Below, one piece after another: positions 15,788 through 24,472 of a stretch of 45,957 nucleotides of DNA (the first letter of the stretch is position 1; every line of letters begins with the position of its first letter). A program made the position numbers and the translations under genes. Location of the stretch: positions 1 through 45,957 of the forward strand of contig JAGWBA010000010.1 of assembly GCA_021296215.1 (NCBI GenBank). The letters run 5' to 3'. The stretch comes from Flavobacteriales bacterium (GTDB taxonomy: Bacteria; Bacteroidota; Bacteroidia; Flavobacteriales; ECT2AJA-044). The notes under the pieces were generated by a model, which saw only the letters and a program-made list of their open reading frames with translations, was not told the DNA's origin and searched no databases.

Positions 15788-16909
15788 ATGAAATTCATTG
15801 TTTCGAGCACGCAGCTCTTGAAGGAGCTTCAAACGATTGGCGGGGTCATTAACAGCAGCAACACACTGCCGATCCTCGACAATTTCCTCTTCGAGATCAA
15901 GGAGAACGAACTTAAGATCACGGCTTCCGATTTGGAAACCACGATCTCAACCCGATTAGAAGTGCAGAGCGACGAAGAAGGCAGTGCCGCCATTCCGTCT
16001 CGCCTGTTGCTCGATACGCTCAAGACCTTTCCCGAGCAACCACTGACCTTCTTGCTTGATTCGGAGTTCAAAAAAGTTGAACTGAGCTCGGACTACGGTA
16101 AGTATTCGTTGAGCTACCTCGACGGTGATGAATTCCCTAAAGCACAGGAACTCGAAGATCCAAGCAAGGCTACGATTCAGCCCGAGATCCTCGCTAACGC
16201 CATCAACAAGACCATCTTCGCCAGCGGAAACGACGATCTGCGTCCGGTGATGTCGGGTGTGTTTTTCCAGTTCAGTTCGGAGTACGTTCGCTTTGTAGCT
16301 ACTGATGCCCACAAGCTCGTGCGCTATACGCGTACCGATGCGACCACCGATTCATCAGCCGAGTTCATTATGCCCAAAAAGCCATTGAACCTGTTAAAGA
16401 GTATCTTGGCCGGAGCCGACAGCGAAGTTTCTATTGAATACAACGACAGCAATGCGTGCTTTGTATTCGACGGCATCGATATGAGCTGCCGCCTCATCGA
16501 CGGTAAATATCCGAATTACGAAGCGGTGATTCCACAGACAAACCCGAACAAGCTCACCGTGAACCGAGTCGCTTTCTTGAGCTCTGTTCGCCGTGTCAGT
16601 ATCTTCTCGAATAAGACCACCCATCAGATCCGCCTCAAGATCGCCGGAAATGAGCTGCAGATCAGCGCTGAAGATCTCGATTTCGCGAACAAGGCCGATG
16701 AGCGTTTGACGTGCCAATACGAAGGTGAGGACATTGAAATTGGTTTCAACAGTCGTTTCCTCGTTGAAATGCTGAGCAATCTCGAGAGCGAGAACGTTAA
16801 CCTCGAAATGTCCGCTCCTAACCGCGCCGGTATTCTGCTCCCGCTCGACGGTAGCGAAGACGGCGAAGACGTGCTGATGCTGGTGATGCCGGTGATGTTG
16901 AACAACTGA
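15788..16909 (+). CDS. dnaN: DNA polymerase III beta subunit (sliding clamp)
   Basis: A 373-residue ring-forming clamp that tethers polymerase III and other factors to DNA. It begins MKFIVSSTQLLKELQTIGGV and carries NTLPILDNFLFE, typical of the first clamp domain. The three-domain length is normal for the family, and the C-terminus LMLVMPVMLNN is the conserved end with the partner-binding pocket (usual form MPMR/MPVM). It is transcribed alone here, not beside dnaA. Confidence 0.96.
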   Translation: MKFIVSSTQLLKELQTIGGVINSSNTLPILDNFLFEIKENELKITASDLETTISTRLEVQSDEEGSAAIPSRLLLDTLKTFPEQPLTFLLDSEFKKVELSSDYGKYSLSYLDGDEFPKAQELEDPSKATIQPEILANAINKTIFASGNDDLRPVMSGVFFQFSSEYVRFVATDAHKLVRYTRTDATTDSSAEFIMPKKPLNLLKSILAGADSEVSIEYNDSNACFVFDGIDMSCRLIDGKYPNYEAVIPQTNPNKLTVNRVAFLSSVRRVSIFSNKTTHQIRLKIAGNELQISAEDLDFANKADERLTCQYEGEDIEIGFNSRFLVEMLSNLESENVNLEMSAPNRAGILLPLDGSEDGEDVLMLVMPVMLNN

Positions 16910-16919
16910 TCGGTTTAGT

Positions 16920-16935
16920 AATTCCTTTCGGAATT
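16920..16935 (+). terminator. Weak hairpin after dnaN
   Basis: AATTCC-TTTC-GGAATT forms a 6-bp stem ten bases after the dnaN stop. No direct T tract follows, so termination is only a possibility. Confidence 0.3.
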
Positions 16936-17004
16936 GTGATTTAAGGGCGAAAGATTCTTTTTATTCGCTCTCGACTTCGCCTAACTTGAGTGAAAATTCA
17001 AGTT

Positions 17005-18663
17005 ATGAAGACGTTATTCACTATTCCCATCCTTTTTTTGGGCCTCATAGTCTTGGGGCAGGGATACCCGTTCATTCAGTTCAATGAAATTTTTGGTCCG
17101 GGAGACGATGAGGTCAAAGAGCTCTCTATAGCCGAAGACGGAACTAAGATCTTTATCGGGACAGGAAAGCAGATTGGGGTGTCCGGCCATTCCGATATGG
17201 TCTATACGCATCACAACTACGACTTCATCGGTGAACTCAATGACGATGGTACCAACTGGAGGCTGCGTTTACCTCAAGGGAGCATACACACTTTCAGTTC
17301 ACTAAATAATCATAAACTGATCTTTGAGTACGAGAACAAATCGGTCGGATTGGGTGATTTGCCGGGCCCACATTACTACAATCGCTCGCTGGTTCAAATG
17401 TCGAACGATTCGACCATAGACTGGAAATTTCCATTTTATGGTGAAGTACCCTACAACACTTTAGAACGTCAATTCCTTGACCAATTGCCCAACGGAAACA
17501 TACTGTATGCGGGCTACTTTCGGAAGTTCTCGTATTGGGGAACAAATGCGGTTCATAAAAGCAGACCTCACTTGGCTGTCTTAGAGATCGATCAAACCGG
17601 AGCATTGATCGATCAGGCCGCCATCCCAATTGAAGGCAGAATTGAGGAATTCATGGGAATCTCTCAAGACGATGGCTACTATTCATTTGCCTTGGTAACG
17701 AAGGAAAATGCAGTTGCTTTGAACGGCGCTGTACTCCAGGGGGACATGAAAAACAATATCGTCGTTATTCGTTATCATCTCGCCTCGAAGTCCAGCTTCT
17801 CCCTTCACGCTGCGAGTATGGATGAGCGACCATATTTAAATCACTTACATTACTCTACGGACGGACACCTTTTTCTGGGGTTCTCAACACACGCGGAACG
17901 CGTGAAATACGGCGGGGATGTTCGTTATCACCAACCTAATTACACCACCGCTTCAAACTGGTTGTTGAGCTTAAACTCCCTTGGAGAACCGGTTGGCTGC
18001 ACTCCGTTAGTCCTTAGTCAAGGAAGTCGCCTGGCCGGGTTGACCGATCACTCCGCCGGAGTTGGGGTCTTTTTATCCAGTCTTACCCCGGTATTTCGCT
18101 TGGTCGGTGATCACCCTTTCCAATTATCACCGGAAGACCACCGACATTTTGGGATGCTATCATTAACAAACACCCTCGATTTCGCATCGTTTGAGCCGAT
18201 CAATAGTCTGCCGGCAACCGCCACTATGATCTGGGAAATTCGGGAAAAAGATAACCGAATCTATGTCCTGGGCTGTGAGAATCACTGGAATGAATTCACC
18301 GCCTTTGGGCTAACGATCCCTCAACTTGTTTACGGAGAAGGAAGCTTATTCGAACATGTCTCCATGGAGTCTTTCATCGTGCAGTTCGAAAACCCTCAAT
18401 CGGTTGGTGTTGATGATGAACCATTTTCAGCCGACTTCAAGCTTTTCCCGAATCCCGCAAGGGACAATGTCAACCTGGCATTTACCACAGAGGTGCCTAC
18501 CCGTGTATCAGTGGTAGATTCGCGTGGGATAACGGTTAATCAGGTAGATGTTCATGATGGTAGAACCACCTTGGAACTAAGAGGATTTGCCCCCGGACAT
18601 TATTTATTGCGCATCGAGTTTAAGGATGGGTCCTTTGCCATCAAAAAACTCGTGGTTCAATAA
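17005..18663 (+). CDS. Secreted protein with type IX secretion sorting domain
   Basis: A 552-residue protein with signal peptide (MKTLFTIPILFLGLIVLGQG), a long body of beta-rich sequence suggestive of a propeller-like fold, and a C-terminal type A sorting domain: FKLFPNPARDNVNL, a middle strand region, and GHYLLRIEFKDGSFAIKKLVVQ. Such tails direct export across the outer membrane by the T9SS and anchoring or release at the surface. The body motif is not recognised. The ATG at 17005 starts the signal peptide; a GTG at 16990 is also in frame. A 7-bp inverted repeat (AACTTGA / TCAAGTT) ends one base before the start. Confidence 0.85.
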   Translation: MKTLFTIPILFLGLIVLGQGYPFIQFNEIFGPGDDEVKELSIAEDGTKIFIGTGKQIGVSGHSDMVYTHHNYDFIGELNDDGTNWRLRLPQGSIHTFSSLNNHKLIFEYENKSVGLGDLPGPHYYNRSLVQMSNDSTIDWKFPFYGEVPYNTLERQFLDQLPNGNILYAGYFRKFSYWGTNAVHKSRPHLAVLEIDQTGALIDQAAIPIEGRIEEFMGISQDDGYYSFALVTKENAVALNGAVLQGDMKNNIVVIRYHLASKSSFSLHAASMDERPYLNHLHYSTDGHLFLGFSTHAERVKYGGDVRYHQPNYTTASNWLLSLNSLGEPVGCTPLVLSQGSRLAGLTDHSAGVGVFLSSLTPVFRLVGDHPFQLSPEDHRHFGMLSLTNTLDFASFEPINSLPATATMIWEIREKDNRIYVLGCENHWNEFTAFGLTIPQLVYGEGSLFEHVSMESFIVQFENPQSVGVDDEPFSADFKLFPNPARDNVNLAFTTEVPTRVSVVDSRGITVNQVDVHDGRTTLELRGFAPGHYLLRIEFKDGSFAIKKLVVQ

Positions 18664-18719
18664 GCTTTAAATAACGCTGATATTTTGTTGAAAGTGGACC
18701 GACTTATTACCTTTCGCTT

Positions 18720-19385
18720 GTGGAAAGATCCAAGCTTTTTGTGGTCGGTGACGTACACGGGTGCCTCAACACATTTGAGGCCTTGGTGGCGAAGCATTGG
18801 AACCCCGAAAAGGAGATCTTAGTTCAGGTTGGAGACCTCATCAATCGCGGTAACTATTGTATTGAAACCATTGCCTTTTGCAAAGAGCTCGAAGATAGGT
18901 ATCCGGGTCGGACCGCGTTCATGAAAGGCAATCACGAGTGGGATCTTCTTCAGTATTTAAAGGGAAGTCCTCGACTTAAATGGCTGCGTGGCGGTGGTTC
19001 AAAACTCCTGAAGCAGTTGTACGAAAACCCCGAGGAATACGCTCCTTTTGTGGAGTGGATTCGCAAACTCCCCCTGTCGTGGGAAAATCAGTCGACCTTT
19101 GTGAGTCACGCCGGTTGGTCAATCACCACCTCTAACCCCTTTGAGGAAGATAATCGCCTCAGCGTACTCAACAACCGAAGGCCCATTTTGAACATCGGCA
19201 AAACTCAAGTGATCGGCCATACCCCACAAAAAAGCGGCAAACCCAAGTACGATAAACGGGGGAACTGCTGGACCGTTGATACCGGGGCGTATTTGGGTAT
19301 AGGATTATGCGGAGTGAAGGTGAGTAAAAAAGGAAATGTAAAGGAAGTGTGCTACCTTTCAACAGATAAGCGCGACATCAAGTAA
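18720..19385 (+). CDS. Metallophosphoesterase, Ser/Thr phosphatase-like
   Basis: A 221-residue calcineurin-like phosphoesterase with the metal-binding motifs in order: GDVHG (10-14), GDLINRG, GNHEW, SHAGW and IGHTPQ. It is closest in type to bacterial PrpA/lambda-type protein phosphatases and small symmetrical phosphoesterases; the true substrate (phosphoprotein or dinucleotide) is unknown. The start is GTG at 18720, six or more codons before the first motif; no ATG fits. Its stop TAA is immediately followed by the TTG start of the nuclease gene. Confidence 0.87.
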   Translation: MERSKLFVVGDVHGCLNTFEALVAKHWNPEKEILVQVGDLINRGNYCIETIAFCKELEDRYPGRTAFMKGNHEWDLLQYLKGSPRLKWLRGGGSKLLKQLYENPEEYAPFVEWIRKLPLSWENQSTFVSHAGWSITTSNPFEEDNRLSVLNNRRPILNIGKTQVIGHTPQKSGKPKYDKRGNCWTVDTGAYLGIGLCGVKVSKKGNVKEVCYLSTDKRDIK

Positions 19386-20762
19386 TTGTACTGCATCATT
19401 GACATAGAGACCACGGGCGGAAGTGCGCGGAATGAGCGTATTACTGAGATCGCTATGTACAGACACGACGGCTACAAGATCGTTGCGGAGTGGCAAAGTC
19501 TCATCAATCCCGAAAAGCGCATCCCCAAACACATCGCCGGATTAACGGGGATCACGAACGAGATGGTCGAGAATGCACCCAAGTTCTACGAAGTTGCAAA
19601 AGAGATCGTGGAGTTTACCGAGGATTGCGTCTTCGTGGCTCACAACTCCAAATTCGATTACTGGTTTTTCAAGGCCGAGTTCCGATCGTTGGGTTACGAG
19701 TATGAGCGCGAAACTTTGTGCACGGTAAAGCTGAGTCGAAAGCTGCTACCGGGTAAAAGGTCGTACAGCCTGGGCAAACTCTCTGCTGAGTTGGGCATCG
19801 AAATATCGGCCCGTCACCGAGCGGCGGGCGATGCACGGGCTACGGTGACCTTGTTCGAGATACTATTGGCCGCGGATAATGACGGGCTTATCGCCGACGG
19901 TTCCGCATCTGCCCGAAAGGGCGATTACGTCTCCGGTTTGTCACCAAAAGTGATCCGAAAACTCCCTGCCAAGACGGGGGTATACTACTTGTACGATGCG
20001 GAGGGCATGCTAATCTATGTGGGCAAGAGCACGAACATCAAGTCGCGGATCATGCAGCACCTCAACAACTACGACACCGAAAAGGGCGTGCACATGATGG
20101 AGGAGATCGCCTGGGTGGATTACGTGTTGACAGGAAGCGAATTGATTTCGCTATTGCTCGAGAGCCACGAGATCAAGAAGAATCGCCCCAAGTTCAATCG
20201 GGCATCGCGCCGAAACAGCTATACCTACGGCCTATATGAATCCATGAATGACAGCGGTTACCGCGAGTTAAGGGTGAAGTTGCAAAAAGGGGAAGACATA
20301 CCGCTATGCACCTACTCCACCGCGACGGAAGGAAGACGGCACCTCGAGTATTTGAATGAGGAGTTCGATCTGTGCCCGTGTTTGTGTGGCCTATATAAAA
20401 GCGACAAGGGCTGCTTTCACGTTAGTGTGGGTCAATGTGAGGGAGCGAACCTGGGAAAGGAGTCTCCGGAAGAATACAACTCGCGGGTAGATAAGGTCCT
20501 CGAGCACTTCGCTTATCCGAAGCCCAATTTTTTCATTCTGGGCGAAGGGCGCGACGAAAAGGAACAAAGCGTGGTATTGATCGAGGAAGGTCGCTATCGA
20601 GGATTTGGATATGTTCCTGTGAATCAGCCAATTGAACTAATAGACCAGCTGCGGTTGTTCGTTACCCCCTACGAGGACAATCGCCATACGCAAAGTCTGA
20701 TCCTGGGCTTTTTACGCCAACAAAAAAGTGCCGATATTCGCTACTTTGAAACGCAGTTTTGA
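19386..20762 (+). CDS. DnaQ-type exonuclease fused to GIY-YIG nuclease domain
   Basis: A 458-residue two-nuclease fusion. Residues 1-165 form a DEDD 3'-5' exonuclease like DNA polymerase III epsilon: DIETTG (D6, E8), AHNSKFD, and HRAAGDARA with the last catalytic H and D. Residues about 195-280 form a GIY-YIG domain like the UvrC/Cho N-terminus: GVYYLYDAEG, LIYVGKSTNIKSRI, and the catalytic glutamate in LLLESHEIKKNRPKFN. The remaining 180 residues hold a CPCLCG cysteine cluster and no known domain. The family is known in bacteria and presumed to act in DNA repair. The start is TTG, directly after the phosphatase stop. Confidence 0.9.
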   Translation: MYCIIDIETTGGSARNERITEIAMYRHDGYKIVAEWQSLINPEKRIPKHIAGLTGITNEMVENAPKFYEVAKEIVEFTEDCVFVAHNSKFDYWFFKAEFRSLGYEYERETLCTVKLSRKLLPGKRSYSLGKLSAELGIEISARHRAAGDARATVTLFEILLAADNDGLIADGSASARKGDYVSGLSPKVIRKLPAKTGVYYLYDAEGMLIYVGKSTNIKSRIMQHLNNYDTEKGVHMMEEIAWVDYVLTGSELISLLLESHEIKKNRPKFNRASRRNSYTYGLYESMNDSGYRELRVKLQKGEDIPLCTYSTATEGRRHLEYLNEEFDLCPCLCGLYKSDKGCFHVSVGQCEGANLGKESPEEYNSRVDKVLEHFAYPKPNFFILGEGRDEKEQSVVLIEEGRYRGFGYVPVNQPIELIDQLRLFVTPYEDNRHTQSLILGFLRQQKSADIRYFETQF

Positions 20763-20812
20763 TGCGGTCGGATGTGTGGAAGTTCCTATCTTTATTGGAT
20801 AAATTCGAGCTT

Positions 20813-21510
20813 ATGAGGTATTTATCCATCCTTTTGATCGCCTTTGTGGCCTATTCGTGCAACCCGGGCGTAGTTGATAACGGAAACGTTACCTCGCGTA
20901 CGATTCCCGTAGGCGAATTCGACGAGATCGAAGTCAGTGGCGCATTTGAGATCTAGGTTCGCCAAGGCAGTGAATGCGGTCTGGAGATTGAACTCGACGA
21001 AAACCTGTTCCAGTATCTCGATATCGACGAGAACGGCAGAGAATTAGAGATCTCGGGCGAACGCACGATTCGCAAGGCCGAGGCGCGCAACATCTATATT
21101 ACCGTCCGCGACCTGCAGAAGATCAACATCAACGGCGCCAATGAACTCGAAACGCGCGGCGGAATTCGGGGGAAATCGCTGAAGGTCGAAGCCAACGGAG
21201 CGTCAGAAATGCGGCTCGAATTCTACGGCGAACACCTTCGCGTGCATGCCAATGGAGGTAGTGAGCTCCGATTCAAAGGCGAAGTGGACGACCTGGAGAT
21301 CGAGGTTAACGGCGCATCCGAGATCGAATCGCTTGAAATGCGGGCCCTGCGGGCCGATGTGGATGTATCCGGTGCGGCCGACGTTAAGCTGTGGGCTGTA
21401 GACAAACTGCAAGTCAACGCCAGTGGCGCCTCGGAAGTTAATACCGCGGAAACCCGCAAATCAGCAAAGACACCTACGGAGCGAGTTCCGTAAATCAAAT
21501 CGATCGATAA
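20813..21510 (+). pseudogene. DUF2807 (head GIN domain) lipoprotein gene with two lesions
   Basis: The frame starts MRYLSILLIAFVAYSCNPG with a lipobox (AYSC) and continues ...EFDEIEVSGAFEI, typical of the head GIN domain family of Bacteroidota auto-transported or surface proteins. A TAG at 20954-20956 interrupts it where the family has a tyrosine or similar (EI-Y-V). The same frame then stays open and keeps the repeated N-G-A/S-G-A-S beta-helix turns to about 21439. There one base appears lost: the end YRGNPQISKDTYGASSVNQIDR continues in the next frame to TAA at 21508-21510. Two independent lesions argue for a real pseudogene, unless there are sequencing errors. Confidence 0.85.
21342..21359 (-). 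repeat. Mini-palindrome copy (in DUF2807 pseudogene)
   Basis: On the minus strand: CATC, GGCCC, GCA, GGGCC, C. The host frame reads it antisense as ALRAD. Confidence 0.65.
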
Positions 21511-21531
21511 ACCTATAACTTGATCTACACC

Positions 21532-23250
21532 ATGATCGAACAAGCCATCTTAGACAAAGCCAACGAATGGCTCAACGGCAACTACGACGAAGAAACCAAG
21601 GCGGCCATCCGCTCCATGATGGACAGTGACCCTAAGGAGCTTACCGATTCATTTTACCAAAGTCTGAGCTTTGGTACGGGCGGAATGCGCGGTATCATGG
21701 GACCGGGTACCAATCGAATCAATAAATACACATTGGGAATGGCCACTCAAGGCCTTTCGAATTATTTGATCCAGTGTTTTCCGAATGAAGAATTAAAGGT
21801 GGCGATCGCGTACGATTGCCGGAATAACTCGGGCACTTTCGCCCGACAGGTAGCTGAAGTATTCAGCGCCAATGGAATAAAGGTGTACTTATTCGAGAGC
21901 CTCCGCCCAACACCTGAGTTGTCGTTCACCATTCGCCATCTCGGGTGTCACAGCGGTATCGTGCTGACCGCTTCGCACAATCCTAAAGAGTACAACGGGT
22001 ATAAGGTTTACTGGAACGACGGAGCACAGATCGTTCGACCTCACGACAAAAAGATCATTGAAGAAGTACAAAAGATCACGAATCCGGATCAAGTAAAATT
22101 CGAAGGAAACGAAGGGCTTATTGAGATCATCGGCGCAGAGGTAGATCGCGTGTTCCATGAAGCCTCCGTAGCCCAAGGATTCGACGTACGGGGAAAGGAC
22201 GAATTTAAAGTCGTCTTTACCTCCATTCACGGCACAAGCATCAAGGGAGTTCCTCAAGTATTGGGAATGGCAGGTTTCAGGAACGTATACATCGTTGAGG
22301 AGCAGGCTGTTCCTAATGGAAACTTCCCTACGGTCGATTCACCTAACCCGGAAGAGCCCGAAGCTCTGAGTATGGCATTGGATTTGGCCGATGAAAAAGG
22401 GGCCGACATGGTGATCGGTACGGATCCCGATTCAGACCGTATCGGAATCGCCGTTCGGGATGATCAAGGGAAGCTGCGATTGTTGAACGGAAATCAAACC
22501 GGAGCCGTGATGACGGACTACCTCATAGATCAGTGGAAAAAGACCGGTAAGCTCGAGGGTAATGAATTCGTAGCCTCAACGATCGTGACCAGCGAGCTCT
22601 TCATCGATATCGCGGCGGCCAACGGGCTCGAGTGTCCGGTGTGTTTAACGGGCTTCAAGTGGATCGCCGAACTCATTCGCGAAAGAGAAGGCAAGAAGAC
22701 CTTTATCGGCGGTGGCGAAGAGAGCTTTGGCTATATGGTCGGAGATTTCGTTCGAGACAAAGATGCGGTAACAAGCGCGCTCATAGCCTGTGAGATCGGC
22801 GCGGAAGCACAATCGCGTGGATCGTCGTTCTTCGATCGACTGCTCGACGTATACATGAAGTACGGCTTCTACAAAGAGCGTCTGATCAGCATCGTCAAGA
22901 AAGGTCGCGACGGAGCTGCGGAGATCAAAGCCATGATGGACGAATACCGCACGAATCCGCCCGCGACGATCAACGGCTCCAAGGTTGTACGCATGCTTGA
23001 CTACGCGAGCTTGGAAGAAAAGGGTTTAATGAACGGAACAACTAGCGCCATTGACCTGCCGTCGTCCAATGTGCTGCAATTTTACACGGAAGATGGATCC
23101 AAGATCTCAGCTCGACCTTCGGGCACCGAACCGAAGATCAAGTTCTATTTTTCGGTAAAGGGAAGTTTATCGGACAAAAAGAACTTTGGGGCCGTTGAAG
23201 CCGCGCTTGAATCGCGCATCGATGCCATCATCGCCGACCTCGGATTTTAA
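21532..23250 (+). CDS. Phosphoglucomutase/phosphomannomutase
   Basis: A 572-residue alpha-D-phosphohexomutase, interconverting hexose 1- and 6-phosphates. The phosphoserine loop is TASHNPKEYNGYK, the metal loop GTDPDSDRIG, the sugar-binding loop GGEESFGYM and the phosphate-binding loop RPSGTEPKIK. The length is that of the PGM2-like group, longer than 450-residue phosphomannomutases, so a phosphoglucomutase or phosphopentomutase activity is more likely. The ATG at 21532 (MIEQAILDKANEW) is chosen over a TTG four codons upstream. Confidence 0.92.
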   Translation: MIEQAILDKANEWLNGNYDEETKAAIRSMMDSDPKELTDSFYQSLSFGTGGMRGIMGPGTNRINKYTLGMATQGLSNYLIQCFPNEELKVAIAYDCRNNSGTFARQVAEVFSANGIKVYLFESLRPTPELSFTIRHLGCHSGIVLTASHNPKEYNGYKVYWNDGAQIVRPHDKKIIEEVQKITNPDQVKFEGNEGLIEIIGAEVDRVFHEASVAQGFDVRGKDEFKVVFTSIHGTSIKGVPQVLGMAGFRNVYIVEEQAVPNGNFPTVDSPNPEEPEALSMALDLADEKGADMVIGTDPDSDRIGIAVRDDQGKLRLLNGNQTGAVMTDYLIDQWKKTGKLEGNEFVASTIVTSELFIDIAAANGLECPVCLTGFKWIAELIREREGKKTFIGGGEESFGYMVGDFVRDKDAVTSALIACEIGAEAQSRGSSFFDRLLDVYMKYGFYKERLISIVKKGRDGAAEIKAMMDEYRTNPPATINGSKVVRMLDYASLEEKGLMNGTTSAIDLPSSNVLQFYTEDGSKISARPSGTEPKIKFYFSVKGSLSDKKNFGAVEAALESRIDAIIADLGF

Positions 23251-23268
23251 GCGGGTGCGGGAGTTGTG

Positions 23269-23286
23269 CATCGGCCCGTAGGGCCA
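23269..23286 (+). repeat. Mini-palindrome copy (intergenic)
   Basis: An exact CATCGGCCCGTAGGGCCA, 18 bases after the phosphohexomutase stop and just before the promoter of the next gene. Confidence 0.75.
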
Positions 23287-23291
23287 ACTCA

Positions 23292-23319
23292 TTGGTTTTA
23301 GGGAAATTGTGTATATTTG
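23292..23319 (+). promoter_or_regulatory. Promoter of the PKD/T9SS gene
   Basis: TTG at 23292-23294 and TATATTTG at 23312-23319 are 17 bp apart and fit the Bacteroidota -33/-7 pattern. This places the transcript start after the upstream in-frame ATG at 23317 and supports the ATG at 23377 as start of the gene. Confidence 0.6.
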
Positions 23320-23376
23320 GCACTTCCATTAACTGAGCTTAGGGATCAACCAGCCCTTTTTTACTACAGAACACCT

Positions 23377-24462
23377 ATGAAGAGAATCTTTCTCCTAATC
23401 GCTGCGTTCGGTTTATTTACTGCCAGTGCGCAATCCATTACATCCGTGGTCGTTTCGGCCAATCCGGTCGACTGCCAAAGCTGGACCATTACGGTTGACG
23501 GTATGAAACCCATGCCGCAGTTTTACGTGCAAGGCGATAGCTACAGTGTATCGGGGTCGACATTGACGGTGAATATTGACTTCAATGCTCCGCCGATCGG
23601 AAACCCGATGTTTGCGCCATATACACACGTGATTACGATTCCTGCGAATGGCGTGCCACCGGGAGCGTACTCATTGAACGTAACGACTTTTAATATTCCT
23701 GCGAATCAGTCCGCAGGGAACTACAATGGTTCCGTAACCGTGGGGTCTTGTTGTCCGGCGGCGGCGAATTTTACCGTATCGGATAGCTCGTTTTGCTCTG
23801 TTGATACCGTGTATGTCACTGATCAAAGTGCCGGAACACAGAATGTTGAATGGTGGGTAAACGGAGTCCTGGATCATACAGGTCCGGGCGACTTCAGTTT
23901 GACGGGCTTATCTGGAGTCATTGAGATCGTGCAGGTTGCCATCGACTCGGCCTGTACCGACACCGTAACGCAATCCATTTATGTGAATCCGTTGCAAGCC
24001 ATGGGCTTCAGCTCGGTTCAGGTGGGACATCAATTCACGTTTACAGCTGGTGGGTCGAGTGCCTTTACGTACGAGTGGGATTTCGGAGATGGAAGCACGG
24101 AAGTGGGAGCGCTTGTGTCGCACACCTACTCACAAGACGGAAACTACAACGTTTGTTTAACAACCACGGGTGCGCAAGGATGCTCAGGCGACTCTTGCCA
24201 GAGTGTAACTTACTCGACGGTCGGATTACCAGATGGGAAACACGAATTACGTATTTATCCAAACCCGGCACGCGACCACATTACCATTGAAGGTTCAGTG
24301 GATGGTCCAATTCGGTGGTACAACGAGTTGGGTCAGGAGATCAAAGTGCCGCTTCACAATGGCTCACAAGAATACCTATGGATCTTTGATTTGGCCGATA
24401 TCCCAGCTGGTGTTTACTACTTACAGTGGGCCGATCGGGTGCAGAAGCTCCTTGTAAGGTAA
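23377..24462 (+). CDS. Secreted PKD-domain protein with T9SS sorting tail
   Basis: A 361-residue protein: signal peptide MKRIFLLIAAFGLFTASAQ, an N-terminal beta-rich region, a PKD domain around residues 210-280 (FTYEWDFGDGSTEVGALVSHTYSQDGNYNVCLT), and a C-terminal type A sorting domain (LRIYPNPARDHITI ... AGVYYLQWADRVQKLLVR). It is probably a cell-surface or released protein exported by the type IX system; a binding partner is not indicated. Paired cysteines in the centre (GSCCPAA, DSCQS) may form disulfides. It ends 10 bases from the convergent mltG gene. Confidence 0.88.
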   Translation: MKRIFLLIAAFGLFTASAQSITSVVVSANPVDCQSWTITVDGMKPMPQFYVQGDSYSVSGSTLTVNIDFNAPPIGNPMFAPYTHVITIPANGVPPGAYSLNVTTFNIPANQSAGNYNGSVTVGSCCPAAANFTVSDSSFCSVDTVYVTDQSAGTQNVEWWVNGVLDHTGPGDFSLTGLSGVIEIVQVAIDSACTDTVTQSIYVNPLQAMGFSSVQVGHQFTFTAGGSSAFTYEWDFGDGSTEVGALVSHTYSQDGNYNVCLTTTGAQGCSGDSCQSVTYSTVGLPDGKHELRIYPNPARDHITIEGSVDGPIRWYNELGQEIKVPLHNGSQEYLWIFDLADIPAGVYYLQWADRVQKLLVR

Positions 24463-24472
24463 GCAGGAACGA

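Noticed and set aside
18050-18062. ACTCC-GCC-GGAGT hairpin as a mini-palindrome copy
   Set aside because: Loop is GCC, not GNA, and the flank does not match; probably chance.
20954-20956. Programmed read-through or recoding of TAG (for example pyrrolysine)
   Set aside because: A second lesion (one-base loss near 21440) in the same gene, no evidence for recoding elements nearby, and no other in-frame TAG in confident genes.
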